DNA from: Mucidula mucida
Lineage: Eukaryota > Basidiomycota > Agaricomycetes > Agaricales > Physalacriaceae
Direction: 5' to 3'
Length of the DNA: 64,000 nt
NCBI GenBank assembly: GCA_015501055.1
Contig: JADNYV010000013.1
Coordinates: 422,144-486,143, forward strand
This document shows positions 1 through 11,390 of the stretch, one piece after another (the stretch's first letter is position 1; each line of letters begins with the position of its first letter). The position numbers and the translations under genes are program-made. The notes under the pieces are model-generated. The model was not told where the DNA came from and did no database searches. It saw nothing but the letters and a program-made list of their open reading frames with translations.

Positions 1-3000
1 GGGCATGGCGGGTCTGACATATTGCCGCTTCTTCTTTCGCCGTCACCAGCTTTACAGCTTCATGTCTCTAATGCCTTGGCGAGTATTCACCCGACGGCAA
101 GCGAGCCTCCTGTCAGTGCTCAATTGCGAGCCCTGCTGTATGCCGTCCGCTGGGAGATTGGATTAGGATTACCTGATTTCATCAGTGACACTTTGGAAGG
201 TGAACGATGGCTGGTCTGGGCAGCTGGTAATGTGAGTACACCATCCAGCGCTATAACTATCATTGAGTTTCCGTTAGTCTGAAGAGGCTCCCTCAGCACT
301 GCTTCTCGCGCAAGCTGCCTTGTTGAGCGCTAACAAAGGTGCGGCTCGTAGAGCTGCATTTTGGTACGTATCTGCGGCCAATAGATTAGAAAAATGCGGC
401 ATAGTATGTGTATCCCCCCAGGTTTTCTCATAGCTTACCCAATCTTCGCTGCAGAAACCATTGACTATGTACTTCCTACGTAAAGCTCATACCCTGTTCA
501 AGACCCGGCCTATGAAGGAACTCTCGCCGTCCTTTTGGGATTCTGAAGGCAAATCGGCTTCATCTACAGCTGGTCTCAATGATATACTTTCCGTTATTGA
601 ACACCCGTTGGGCATGTACTTCAAGTTATTTGACGATCAACTGACTAAACTGCTCCAGGTCGATTACTATACACGACCGGTGATGTAGAAGGCGCTGTTC
701 AATTTTTCCTCGGACTGTTACGTGGTTCGGCTTCACCGACATGGTCTCCTAGCGGCGATGACGAGGAATTCAACCAAACCTCGTCTGATAAGGCGTACCT
801 AGATGACTTCCGAGTGGCTTTGGCGGTACGATCTTCAATAGCACGAGAGACTTGTAGACTTACATGATCACCAGCATTATACCACAACCTCGCCAGACCG
901 AGTCTTATTAAAGGATTTAAAGTTACCCTTCAGTTTCTGTGTACCACAACAGTGTCGTACCCGCTTAGCGCGCGGAAATGCACAGGGAAATAAGTCTGAA
1001 TGGGAGAAACGAGAGGAGGATTGGAGTAGTTTTTGGAAGCAGAATGGTGGATCTGAAGGCATTGCAAAGGGTGGATGCGCGGCAGTCGATGGTGATGCCT
1101 TTACACTCACTCAGACGATGAGGGACTGAAAAATTTTTCAGAAACATTTTGGATTGACATTTCTCTACGAAACCCTCTGGACACGGAAGTGAATCTCTCA
1201 CATTTCACTGTGATAGTCGAGGAAGCAAATTTGCAGCCGTCCACTTCTAAACATGCTATCGAGGTGGAAACCATTGACGATATCGTGCTTGGTGCACGGG
1301 AGTCTCGCATTGTAAGCACTCCGGCGTTTCGTAAATTCTTGGTCTAACTATTCTCAGGTCTCAGTTGGCATCAAGGCTTCACGTCCAGCGTTGCTCATAA
1401 TCACTCACGCCACCTTTACTTTCCTTTCATTGTTACCCTCCATGGAGCCTCTCGCATCCCGGGGCAGACGACTACAGGATACTGCAGCGCAGAGGCAAAC
1501 CGCCACCTACGCTCCTGATGTACAGATCAAAGTTCAAGTTGCCGAAGCGAGCCATAAATTATTGGTCAACTTCGTAGATGACGGACAACTTGTTCTCGGC
1601 CAGGGTGAGACGAAGGCTCTCAGCTTATGGTTCTCAAATTCTGGGACCTCGTCTGTTGATGAGGCGTGGCTTGTTTCGGGCTTCGAGGATCAGATATGGA
1701 TTGGCGGAGTTGAGAATGAAGGTAATATCATGGCTTCGATGTAGTAGTCTCCCCCTGGATCTCATGGTTCCGATTAGGTTCTGGAGCACACTCTACGCTG
1801 GAAGTTATAAACAGCAAAAACACGACAAGGCCTGGTCGACCTCAAAGAATACCCCTGACGACATCATTGCAGCCTGAGGATTCGGTGGAAATGACGATCT
1901 TGCTTCATGGGGAGCAAGTTGGACAGCATGAACTTCATCTCTTTGTTGTTTACCGCGAGGTAAAATTTTCTTGGTGCCTCTCGGAAACAGCCACTGATGT
2001 CTCGTGCAGGCTGGCTCCAAACAATTCCATTCTGTTCAACTGCTTCGGGATTACGAGGTGCAACCAATGTTCCGCCTCTCCGTATCGTCAAAGCCTTCTC
2101 TTGTCGAGGACGATCTTTATTTGATAGACCTTCGCGTTGAAAATATTTCGAATAGCGATATCCTATTGAAGAACATCTCGACTGTTAGTCCCACTTGGCG
2201 ATGTCGGCCTCTATCAGAAACCCCCCTGTCAGTACTCTCTCGTTGTCCTTCGCTCTCTATTGTGTTCATCTGTTCCTACAGCGGGATGTCGAGGCCGTCA
2301 CAATCATCGAGATTCTTCATGGGTGCAAGTCGATGGGAAAACTCACAGGATCCTTCACATACTATGGACTTCGTTACAAGAAAGCTCGCCGACGTATTGC
2401 AGGGGAAGCCGGTCGATCCTTCGCAACCGCCTCCAGTCGAGTTGTGCTGTAGTCATATGCCGCATGTAAGGTGTTCTGTGAGATGTATTTCCTCTCTAAC
2501 TAATATTTTAGAAGTCTGATGTATTAAAACCTCACGTACGCGATTTCATACACAGCAGTCGCCAGATAGTGACCACGCGGACGATATCCCAAACATATCC
2601 TCAACTCCCCTCGCAGAACTATCCATCGATTTTCCCTCTGTATCATCCTCTTTCTCTCGATGTCATTGTGTTCTGGGAGTTGCCTTCTCAAAACCGCATG
2701 GGGCACGTGTTACTGAGCGCCAGTAACATCGGCGCTGGGCATGCGGCGCTGCAAGATATCATTGATGCAGCTGAGAATGCTAAAGTCGCGCGAAGCATGT
2801 ATGCCGAGACGCAGCGGGAGAAGATGGAGGTCCTCCAGGCTGTCAAAGATTCTGCCTGGAATGCGGAGAAGGATCCTGTCGTTTTGAGTGTGCAATCAGA
2901 ACGCTCAATGAAGCACGACTTCTCAAGCGGGTGAGGGCGAATCGTCATGGAAGCTGAAGTATGACCATTTCATTGACGTGCTGCCTTAGAACCTGTCGCT

Positions 3001-3398
3001 TGCCGATATCGTTTAGCGTTCGGAATCACTCGTTGACACACGCGACGAGCTTCGTGTTCAAACTCTCGTTGGCACCGAATACGGATCCTTCCTCTCCGTA
3101 TGTGGATTTTTTTTTCAAGGTCAGATATATGGGAACTGATTTTTGGGGGGGTTCTTCCAGTGGCGTCACATACGGCGGTCGTCTGACATTCCGAGGCACA
3201 TTGAAACCAACCGAACGGTCTACGATAAGTCCGCGGGTCTGGATATCTCGTGCGGGGGCATATGAAGTGGGCAGCTGGCAGCTAGAAGTGAATGTGCATG
3301 AGCCGAGTGACGAGACGAGGGTACGGCATCGGTATGTTCAGGAGTGCAGGAAGGAGGACGTTATTCGGATTAGCGTTTGTGATGAGAGGGAGTCGTGA
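1..3398 (+). CDS. TRAPPC8/Trs85-like TRAPP subunit, C-terminal part (5' end outside window)
   Basis: This is the C-terminal two thirds of a TRAPPC8-type (yeast Trs85) subunit of the TRAPP complex, which tethers ER-Golgi and autophagic vesicles and activates Ypt1/Rab1. Recognisable stretches in order are [20 protein letters not shown], the exon with [13 protein letters not shown] and [29 protein letters not shown] near 1146, [20 protein letters not shown] near 1510, and the tail with [15 protein letters not shown] near 2790, ending in a beta-rich region with a stop at 3396-3398. Short introns interrupt it, for example after WAAGN (GTGAGT near 232). All three places where the right-hand copy is frameshifted (586, 750, 2133) are in frame here, so this copy looks like the functional one. 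The start must lie to the left of the window. Confidence 0.85.
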
Positions 3399-3786
3399 GG
3401 GATGTCACTTTTTTATCTAGAGTTTTGTGGGCATGACTAGATTGAGGATGCGGCTATGCTACTATTTCAGACTGACGACGCTACTGCAGGAACGACCTGT
3501 GCTCATTTCAATAGATCGGACCGCAAATTCAGACCTCCCGCCGACTTTCCAGCATTTGTTCGCACCCTTTCGGCAGAAGATTTTCGTCGCTTTGCCTCGC
3601 TCTTTCATGATCGATTAGGAGGTTTCGTGCGCCACAAATGTTGTCGTTCTGGGCGGCAACACGTGTTTTGATGTTCAACGTTAACATTCATCACGCCAGT
3701 TCCCCCAGCGCTTGCATTATTGTCGACTCGTCGGTCGAGCTGGCACCGCGAAGAATGCCTCCTACAATTAAATTCTTCGGCCTATG
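1..3786 (+). repeat. Left copy of a 3.8 kb near-identical segmental duplication
   Basis: This segment matches 14233-18014 with an offset that drifts from 14232 to 14228. I count four one-base indels (C6 versus C5 near 416; an extra A at 586, T at 750 and C at 2133 in this copy) and four substitutions (1131, 1135, 3608, 3658), so identity is about 99.8%. Identity fades over the last 20 bases and stops at 3786. The left limit lies outside the window, so the duplicated unit may be as long as about 14.2 kb. It could be a true tandem duplication, or two haplotypes of a dikaryon joined by the assembler. Confidence 0.95.
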
Positions 3787-3830
3787 GCCCATGTCTGTAC
3801 AGACCGCCGAGTTTTCAAGTTTTTCAAGTT

Positions 3831-3866
3831 GGGAGAAGAGAGAGAAAAGAGAGAAAAGAGAGAGGG
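3831..3866 (+). repeat. GAGAAAA purine microsatellite
   Basis: A short run of purines built from GAGAAAA-type units, just past the end of the left duplicated segment. No gene function is implied. Confidence 0.8.
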
Positions 3867-4189
3867 TTATACATGTACCATAGCATTCAGTGACAGGAGC
3901 TTTTGCCGTGAAAATGACCGGGGAGTGCGATATGAATAAAGTCAATCTCGGATTCAAGTCGGGCTCAAGCCCTCATTTGGCTTTCAAGGCCTTAGTCCTT
4001 TCGTGCAATATTCTCGAAACTGCTTGAAGCAGTGCGCAAAGCCCAATTCGTAATAGAACAACCGAGTTCGCAATGGCCCGTGGGTACGGCGTTTGACTAT
4101 AGTGCGTATTGCTATCTCTTCTAAGGATGTACAATGCAGCATGCTTATCGGTTTTATCTTAGATGGAGGTAGAAATGTCCAGCGATTGA

Positions 4190-4980
4190 AAGGCCTCGGG
4201 CCGAGTAGTACTACGGATTCCGTCTATGCAATGGTTTACACACCCCTAAAGTCTATTGTGGCGTGCAAAATTCTATCACGCAAGGTAGCTACTAGAGATC
4301 CAATCAAATAGAGGTCTCGGAAGCTCACTGTTTCTATGAACAGGAAAAAATTGCAGCAGCTACTCCCGAAGCAGAGATTCTCAAGACACTTGAACATCCG
4401 AATGTCGTCAAGTTCCTTGGTATGATACTGTCCTACCTATGCCGGTCACTGATAGTAACTCATGTGGTGATAGGCTATGAACGTACGCGATACGAAGGCC
4501 TGGTGTTCATGGAGTTCATCAATGGTGGTACCGTCGAGGCTCTCGCCGAGACTCTAGGGGGCTTGCCAGAATCCGACGCAGCCATTATCACAACCCAGAT
4601 CCTCCACGGTAAAAATGTAACTCGTGTCTTCAACAGGACTTTATTCTGTCGATACTACGAGCCAATCCATCAGTTCGGGATGCACGCGTCTATCTGGCGT
4701 CTTTTGGTCCCCGCTCAATAATCGAAGCTCAAAGTGCCTGATTTGACTCTTCCCTTGGCCCCCGACATACAGCAGAAAGAGACTCACGTCGAGCCCCTCG
4801 CAGAAACCAATCATAGATGCGCTCCTCGCCCCGTCGTGCGTCAGACGGCGCTCGTCAACGTCCAAGCGCCTTTCACTGACGTCCAACTCGAGAATATAGC
4901 TCGCGGAATGGCCTACCTCGAGAAACTCGGCCTGGTCATGGTGGCAACGCGGATACACAGAAGGATCGTACTGCTGTAAT
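4190..4980 (+). pseudogene. Decayed protein kinase catalytic domain
   Basis: Pieces of a serine/threonine kinase domain appear in the right order but in shifting frames. Near 4200-4290 there is a Gly-rich-loop-like stretch followed by IVACKILSRK, where VACKIL resembles the subdomain II lysine strand. At 4342-4419 PEAEILKTLEHPNVVKFLG matches subdomains III-IV. At 4476-4608 LVFMEFINGGTVEALAETL matches the hinge and subdomain V, with an intron-like gap (4421-4472) before it. At 4899-4937 [13 protein letters not shown] resembles the strand before the HRD loop. No HRD, DFG or APE motif follows in a usable frame. The style resembles STE11/MAPKKK or TKL kinases. It starts 400 bases past the duplication boundary and is most likely a relic. 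Confidence 0.6.
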
Positions 4981-4989
4981 CGAGGAGGT

Positions 4990-7900
4990 CTTGCGCGTCG
5001 ATGCATGAATATAGTCAGACAATAAGGTGAACGAGAGCGCGGTTACGAGGAGGGAGACCTCAGATCAAGTACGCTGTAGCTCCAAGTCGTACCAAGTGAA
5101 TAAAATAAAATAAACATTTCTGTGAAGATGTGGTTAGTACAGTATTGTCAGAGAAGAGCATGCACGACGTACCATAAGCAAGCAGAGAAGGGTACAAAAT
5201 TGTTCTATACTATAGTGCTACTTGCGACTCGTGTACTATAAGTGAACGAGTCGCGGGCAATCCGAAAATCCAAAGATATCACAATCAGGTTTGGCAAAGA
5301 TCTGCGGTCGACGAGACGCGAGGGAATCGTAAAGCATCTCTTGTTATTACACCAACCAGACGGTTAGCGAGTCGCAAAGCGGAATTTTCCTCCTCGCGAA
5401 TATAGGCGCCAGCATCAATAAAAGTCGCAGCGGCGTCAGTGTCGCTACTCCGACGAGCGCGACTTCGAGAAGAACAAGAGTGAGCCTATCACCATTTGCC
5501 CACAAACATGAGAACAACGTACCAGCAAGAAGAGTAGTCATTTCGCGAGCGGAAAATTCGCACACCTCAAGCCTTCTTGAGCAAGAAGCGTCAGAGAGCT
5601 CTGCATTGATCCGAGTAGAGTTTGGCTGTACGGGTGGTCATGTCCTAGCCTCCGTCTGCAAGGCGGACTCGGCTGGAATCCATGGCGGGGAGCCGACGCG
5701 TCACTCGTATTCACCAGCACGGAGCCAGATGAAGTCGTCCTCGCCAGTAGCGTGCAGCCATGAACAAAGTTATAAACTGCAGAAGAAAGGTAAGTATCCG
5801 GAGATCAAATCTAGGAGTGCCTCACCGACGAGACAACTGGGGCTACATTAACGATAGACTGAAAAGCCTCGGTCAGTCAAGCATCACAGGAAGAGATTGC
5901 CTGTGGTGTTTGAAGTCGTCAGAGGCGACGCTCTAGTCGGCGAAAGCTATACTGTCAACGGGCTCGCAGATCTTCGACATTATGTAGAGAAATAGACGAC
6001 TGGGTCTCGCGGTAGCTGGGATGAACAGTTCCATCGGAGACGCCGTACGCGTCGAAGGTCCCATGCAGTCAAGGCAACGGATGTTGACATATGTCGAATG
6101 CCGTCTCTGAATCAGCCAGCACGAAGCCAGCCTGTTCTTCACCGGCACGTAGCCAACCATCCACTCAATGGTGGAACGGCTTGCTCGAATAGAAGAGCTA
6201 AAGCAAAGGGAAATCAGTCAAGAGCGGGGGGAAACAAGCCTAGCCTTACCGATTCGAGAAAGGTACTAGTGGGAACAGGACAGACAAGCGTACACAAAGT
6301 AGCTCGCTGGCTTTCGGGTGGGCCACGAACGCCCGCCAGATGTCGTGTAGAGACACGCACTCTCCAAAGGGTACGGCTCCGCCATTCATCGAAGGGATCT
6401 GCAGTAATCATCGTCAATTACCGAAACGAACGTCAACAAGAAAAACAGCCTACCTCTGCTTGATGGTCGGAGTCCAGCACAGCTAAATTCTCGTGAGGGT
6501 CAAGACGAATAAGTGTAATAGGACAAGCATACCTGGTCAGCAGAGGTTCCTAGTCGTACGGGATGTCGTGGCCTCGTCTTCAAGACGATTCATCTAGAGG
6601 CGCGTCAGAGTCGGACTGTGGTGGGAATGAGTCCAAGAGTTGGAAGCCAAAAGCGACAACTTGCCGTATGTGTCGAGGCGGCGAGGTTCCAGTTCGAACT
6701 TGTGTCGAGTAGATGGTAGCGCTTTAAGCGCGGGGTTGATACCGTCCTCGAAAAGTCGGTGCTTAACAAGCACAGTGTTGAAGCTATCACGGGGGTAAGT
6801 CGTCGAATAGACCGGTGGGGCACGGATAGCGTACCAGAAAGGCACTATCTGAACACGCGAATTTTGTCGAAAGAAGATTTTAAGTCGTCCGTTTAGCAGA
6901 GGGTCTAAAAACGATGATGAAGTGAGTGGTGAATACACGACAGGAAGAGATAGCGTACCATAAACGCCGGCGTTCATTGCGAGAGACGTGCAAGTCGGGT
7001 CAAATCTCGACGTCGAGGGCGCTTCCCGGTCTTGAGGCAAGGAATCTAAAAACATGGTGAATCAAAACGTCAGTCAGAACAGCGGAGGTTTCACGTACCA
7101 GTGCGTTGAAGACGGCATCGAATGTAGGTGGCTAGAGGCAGAGAATGACTTAATGAGGGTGGCATGATGGTGGTGGGAAGTAACCCACATGTGACGGTCA
7201 ACGTGACGCTTTTGAACGCGTCGGGAGATGGAGAGCGCGTCGGCAGCGACGTCGAGAGCACTGCTGGAAGCAGCGAGCTCGTAGTAGAGGACATAAGTAT
7301 AGACAGTAGAGGAAGAAGCTCGACAGTGGGAAGGAAAGAAGTAGGTGGGTGATGATAACATTGGAAGGAATACCAGCGCCTTATATACCCTTCTCCAATA
7401 GTCCAGGCTCCAGAAGACGCAAATAGACATACGGAGAATCAAGGCCGTGATCGAGAATACCCGCTGAGCCGGGAACTTTGAAAGTTCCAAGCCAAATTTT
7501 CGTGCCGCCACCCGGACTCACTTTCATTTCCTACGCGAACTGCGCGCCCTGACAATTGATTCGCGATGAAAATAACTCACAGGTGATTGTTGAATCTCAA
7601 GTATACGAAGAATCTCAGACTCCGTTGCACGTAGGACAATGGAACTCGGTTGGACTGCTAGAATGCATTGGTTCTCTATTCCTTTCGTTGGCGCCAAGTC
7701 TCCGCTGTCAATAGTGAAGCGATCGATTAAGACGGACCCTGATAGTCTGATATGAGTCATAGAACAATCTGAAGACGGCGAACTGAAAACTTACAGATTG
7801 GTATTTCGTGGCGGCGGAAATACGCACCGCTTCGCGTTGCATTCTGAACGCGGAACATAGTCGCCGTGTACGTTCTGATGAAACGTCACAGGGCCAGACT

Positions 7901-10750
7901 GAAATGAAAGTCACTGAACATTGGAAAAGGCACGAACCGTCAAAGAGCCATATTCAATTCAGCAGTATTGTCGTGTAGTTGACAATGTCGGCCGATATGA
8001 CACCACAATTAATGCTACACAAGGCATATACATGTACTGGAGTCGCCGGATCGGGCCTACTGCAGCGAGAAAGGCGAATTGGCCAAAAGTGTCGGAGGGA
8101 CGGAGGAGGAGGGCGATGTCCCACGTCATTTCCCCGCATCCGAAAGACAAGAGATAAGATAGAAATGACCCCAGACGCGTCATAGGGGCCGAGAAATCCT
8201 CGTGCTATCGATGCTCAGGGTCCAGGACGCCTCGCTGAGCCGTTGACGCGAAAGGCGCGCGACAAAACGCGTCCAGACATCCAAGGACCGTCGGAATACA
8301 GCTTAAAGGCACCCAGCGATATCCAGGTAGATTTAGGCGTCACAGAGTTGTCAGAGTGTGGTACGAGAGGAAAACGCCTAGGTGTAACCATGTCGAGATC
8401 GGAGTGGTGGTAGTTCGAGTGCAAGTTTACCCGATCACCTGGGGTGACCTGGGCTCGATCTATGACACTCATCACAACATTTTCCCTTCATTTCCGAGAC
8501 GATTGGACGCCCAGAACGTTGGCGTAGTTTGGTATACCCGCTGAACGTGCGGAGCAACTATCCCATGTCATACACGGGATATCATCCTAGTGACAACACG
8601 GACATCATCGCCAGGGTGTCTAATATCGATCGCACAGGTTTTTACGGCTCCCTGCATTGAAGTTTTCGAGAAGTTGTATTTCAGGATTCGGGCATACTGA
8701 CTCGCTCGTAATAGTTGACATATGGTACAATGGTAAGTACCTGAATTTCTCCGACTGTGGGTGTTACCCATGTTTGAGTAGGACACTCTACTGTACTTTC
8801 TACAGTATCTTGGGTATCTCTACTGACTGTAACGAGTGTCTAATACTTGTTCTATATTTTGTATTGAAGTCTCAGTAACACATTTCATGCGTGCGGGGTC
8901 ACGTTCGCGCGCAAAAGAGATGTCAACAAATAGAGTTTATTCCCTGCGTAGTCTACAGGTAGATGTATCTAACGGTACGCATCATATGTAGTTGTACATT
9001 TCATTACGGCCCCCACGCACCAAGCGCGTCAAACATCCTTCCCAAAAGCGCCTTACAAATACTCCGAATCATCCAAGAGCAGGGCAGCATAAAGTCGCCG
9101 CGCGACCCAGTCTCCATCGCTGCAAAATGCAAAGAGTTAATTCCGAACAACAATCGTGGAAGGTTCATACCTTCCCATGGTAATATCAAGGAAAGCGGAG
9201 CCTGAGGTCAGTACGCACTGAAGTTGCCAACGACGCCGTTAATGGCGACATTGAGTCGCACTCGCCGACGTCTATACCCCAGGTTTTACGAGTGCCGATT
9301 TGAATGTGGCGCAAATATTCACGTTCCCGTTCTTCTCGCAGCCAGTGAGAAGCCCGCATCGCGGGCGCAGCGGCGAATAGCCGCTGGTCACTGCTGCTAA
9401 CATCCTGAACGATTTACGGGCCGTCAGCTCAACATTTCAAGCAGCTAAAGGCACTGACCCGAAATGAGGTCCCCGTCAAAGTTCCAAATGCGGCGATAAA
9501 TCCGAAGGCGAAGAGATCCAGATCGGGATCAACGTCGTTGTTTATCCGAGAGTGGGTCAACCGGGGCGCCAAGTTCATGCGAGTGGTGAATCCAGCCATT
9601 GCGAATATAGCAGAGACAGTGGCCGAAGAACAGTGAACAGACGGCGGTCGAATACCAACCAGGAGAAGTCATCGGTCTTGAAACGCGCGTGAAGAGGTCC
9701 AGTCAGGCGGATAGCTTGGAGCCTGCGAAGCAGCCGACTTGAGTCCTGACGCGCTGTCAGGTTCAATAACGATCGAAATCGAATGAGACGTACCGTAATC
9801 TGAAGGTATCGACGCGCTGCGCCCTGGAGAACGTATTATCAGAAATACGTGCAAGGAAAGCCTCACTTTTTCCTGAAAAAAAAGCCTGGCCGGCGAGGCC
9901 ACCCAATGCCGTAGACATTCAACAGCGTGTATCCGAAAAGCCCAAGTCTTGGACGTACGTAGCGGCGTAGCCGCCTTTTCGAGAATCTCCAATTCGATTT
10001 CATCAGATCTACCGATGAAATGAACTCTTAGGTCAACAACACGTAGAAAATGACGGACACGGAGGCACCTTTCTGTTGAACCAAACAGCCGATCGCGGGA
10101 GAAAAGTGCACGATGGAGGGAGACCTAGGATCGCCTCAGTCGTTAATCTCGTCTTCACGACGCGGCGCATTGACGGCGAAATCAAGATGATGAAATCTAC
10201 TGAAACAGGTCGAATTTTTGATTTGAAGATGACCGTAAAATACGTACATTTTCTGCTAAACAGAAGCCGTTCCGGACAGGGCACTGGACGCCGTCCTCCT
10301 ACGAGATATTGTCTTCCAGGCGGAACTCGACGCTTTGATATGTCGTCGTTCCAGGGGATGAACAGCGCCCCAGTCTAACGAGAACATTCGCCTTGAAACA
10401 CGTCAAAATCGCACTCGAAGATCATTAAAACCACACACTTTTCCCCCAAGATTCAAGCCTGCCCGGCGAGGGCAGCCACGGTATCCAATCATCAATCATT
10501 GGCGTTCCATTCGCAAGGCAAGTCGTTTCGCACTTCAATTGAAGTTTTGAATGACCGCAAAACGCGTCGTGGTCTGTTGAAGATGATGGCGGGAGGAGAA
10601 CGTTGAACTGCCTCATTGGTCATGGACGTGATCGAGCTTCTTGCTTGCTTCCTCTCATGTCGCGTCAGACTTGGGCTCCACGATGTTCATCGCCTTGACT
10701 ACGCCCCGTGAATTCAACGGCGTAGAACACAAAATGTATACGTACCTGGT
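4990..10750. other. Gene-poor stretch without a recognisable protein
   Basis: No open frame here resembles a family I know. The minus strand from about 7350 down to 5900 shows repeated splice-like pairs (GGTACGY donors near 7099, 6958 and 6830; TTTTTAG-type acceptors) below a TATA box, so a spliced minus-strand transcript is possible. Short degenerate repeats recur: an AAGCCTGSCCGGCGAGG-type string lies near 9884 and again near 10454. GTTCAGAAT-like strings on the minus strand near 6855 and 7850 resemble the core of the array at 10751-11390. This may be an old, heavily diverged duplication field. Confidence 0.35.
7381..7488 (-). promoter_or_regulatory. Possible minus-strand core promoter: TATATAA box and upstream palindrome
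   Basis: Read on the minus strand, GGGTATATAAGGC lies at about 7379-7391. About 85-100 bases upstream of it is a perfect 17-base palindrome, GGAACTTTGAAAGTTCC (7472-7488), which contains a GAAnnTTC heat-shock-element-like half. Downstream are an ATG (minus ORF from about 7352) and intron-like signals. No protein family is recognised, so the promoter role is inferred from layout only. Confidence 0.3.
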
Positions 10751-11390
10751 CGCCTGGAAATTCTGAACACGGATCTGCGCGAATTGAGCAGGTGGCTCTT
10801 GACTCTGAAGGCGACAATGTGAAACGTTCGAACGCGATGTTTGGCTTGTTCTGTCACTCAAAAATGGTCTTGATTTTTGAGTCTGAGAGAAAACTTTGCG
10901 ACGCACCTGGCTGCCCATCATGATCAACGCTATCTCGCCCCTCGTCTGCTTCCTTCTGCGAATTCTGACACCGGATCTCAACAATTTGAGCTCCTCGGCT
11001 CGTTGTCTGCCTGTGGCGAATTCCGAGAACGAATCTGGACGAATTGGAGAAGTATGTCTTCGGGCCGTAGACGCCTGAAGCAACAATGAATGAAAAGTGC
11101 ACGGCGAAGACGACTTCTGGCTTACCGCGAAATTTGGAACTCGGATCTGGACAAATTGAGCGGCTCGGCGCGCTCTCCCGATAGGTCTTTAACGACTGTA
11201 GGCGAACTCGACAAAGGCGGTGAATGACTTGACCAAAATCTAAACCCAAATTTGGATGAATTGAGCCGCCATCGTTTTGCGAGGCATAGACGCTCGCCTG
11301 CTGCATGTCCCACTTCTACGAATCTTCAGCCGGCGAACGACTTGGTGTCTTCTGCGAATTCTAAACCCGGATCTGAGCGACTGTTGTTCT
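10751..11390. repeat. Degenerate tandem array, ~110-bp unit with a ~36-bp core
   Basis: A core reading roughly GAATTCTGAACCCGGATC then TGGACGAATTGAG recurs at about 10757, 10958, 11015, 11126, 11234 and 11352. Most spacings are near 110 bases or a multiple. Spacers share a CTTCAG-like string and GAGCC(A/G)C, read on the minus strand. On the minus strand some cores end at splice-donor-like GGTACGT (10750) or GGTAAGC (11122), and translate as SRSEFQISR or RSGVRIRRRK. It could be a minisatellite or an exon-repeat gene in decay; no family is recognised. Confidence 0.6.
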
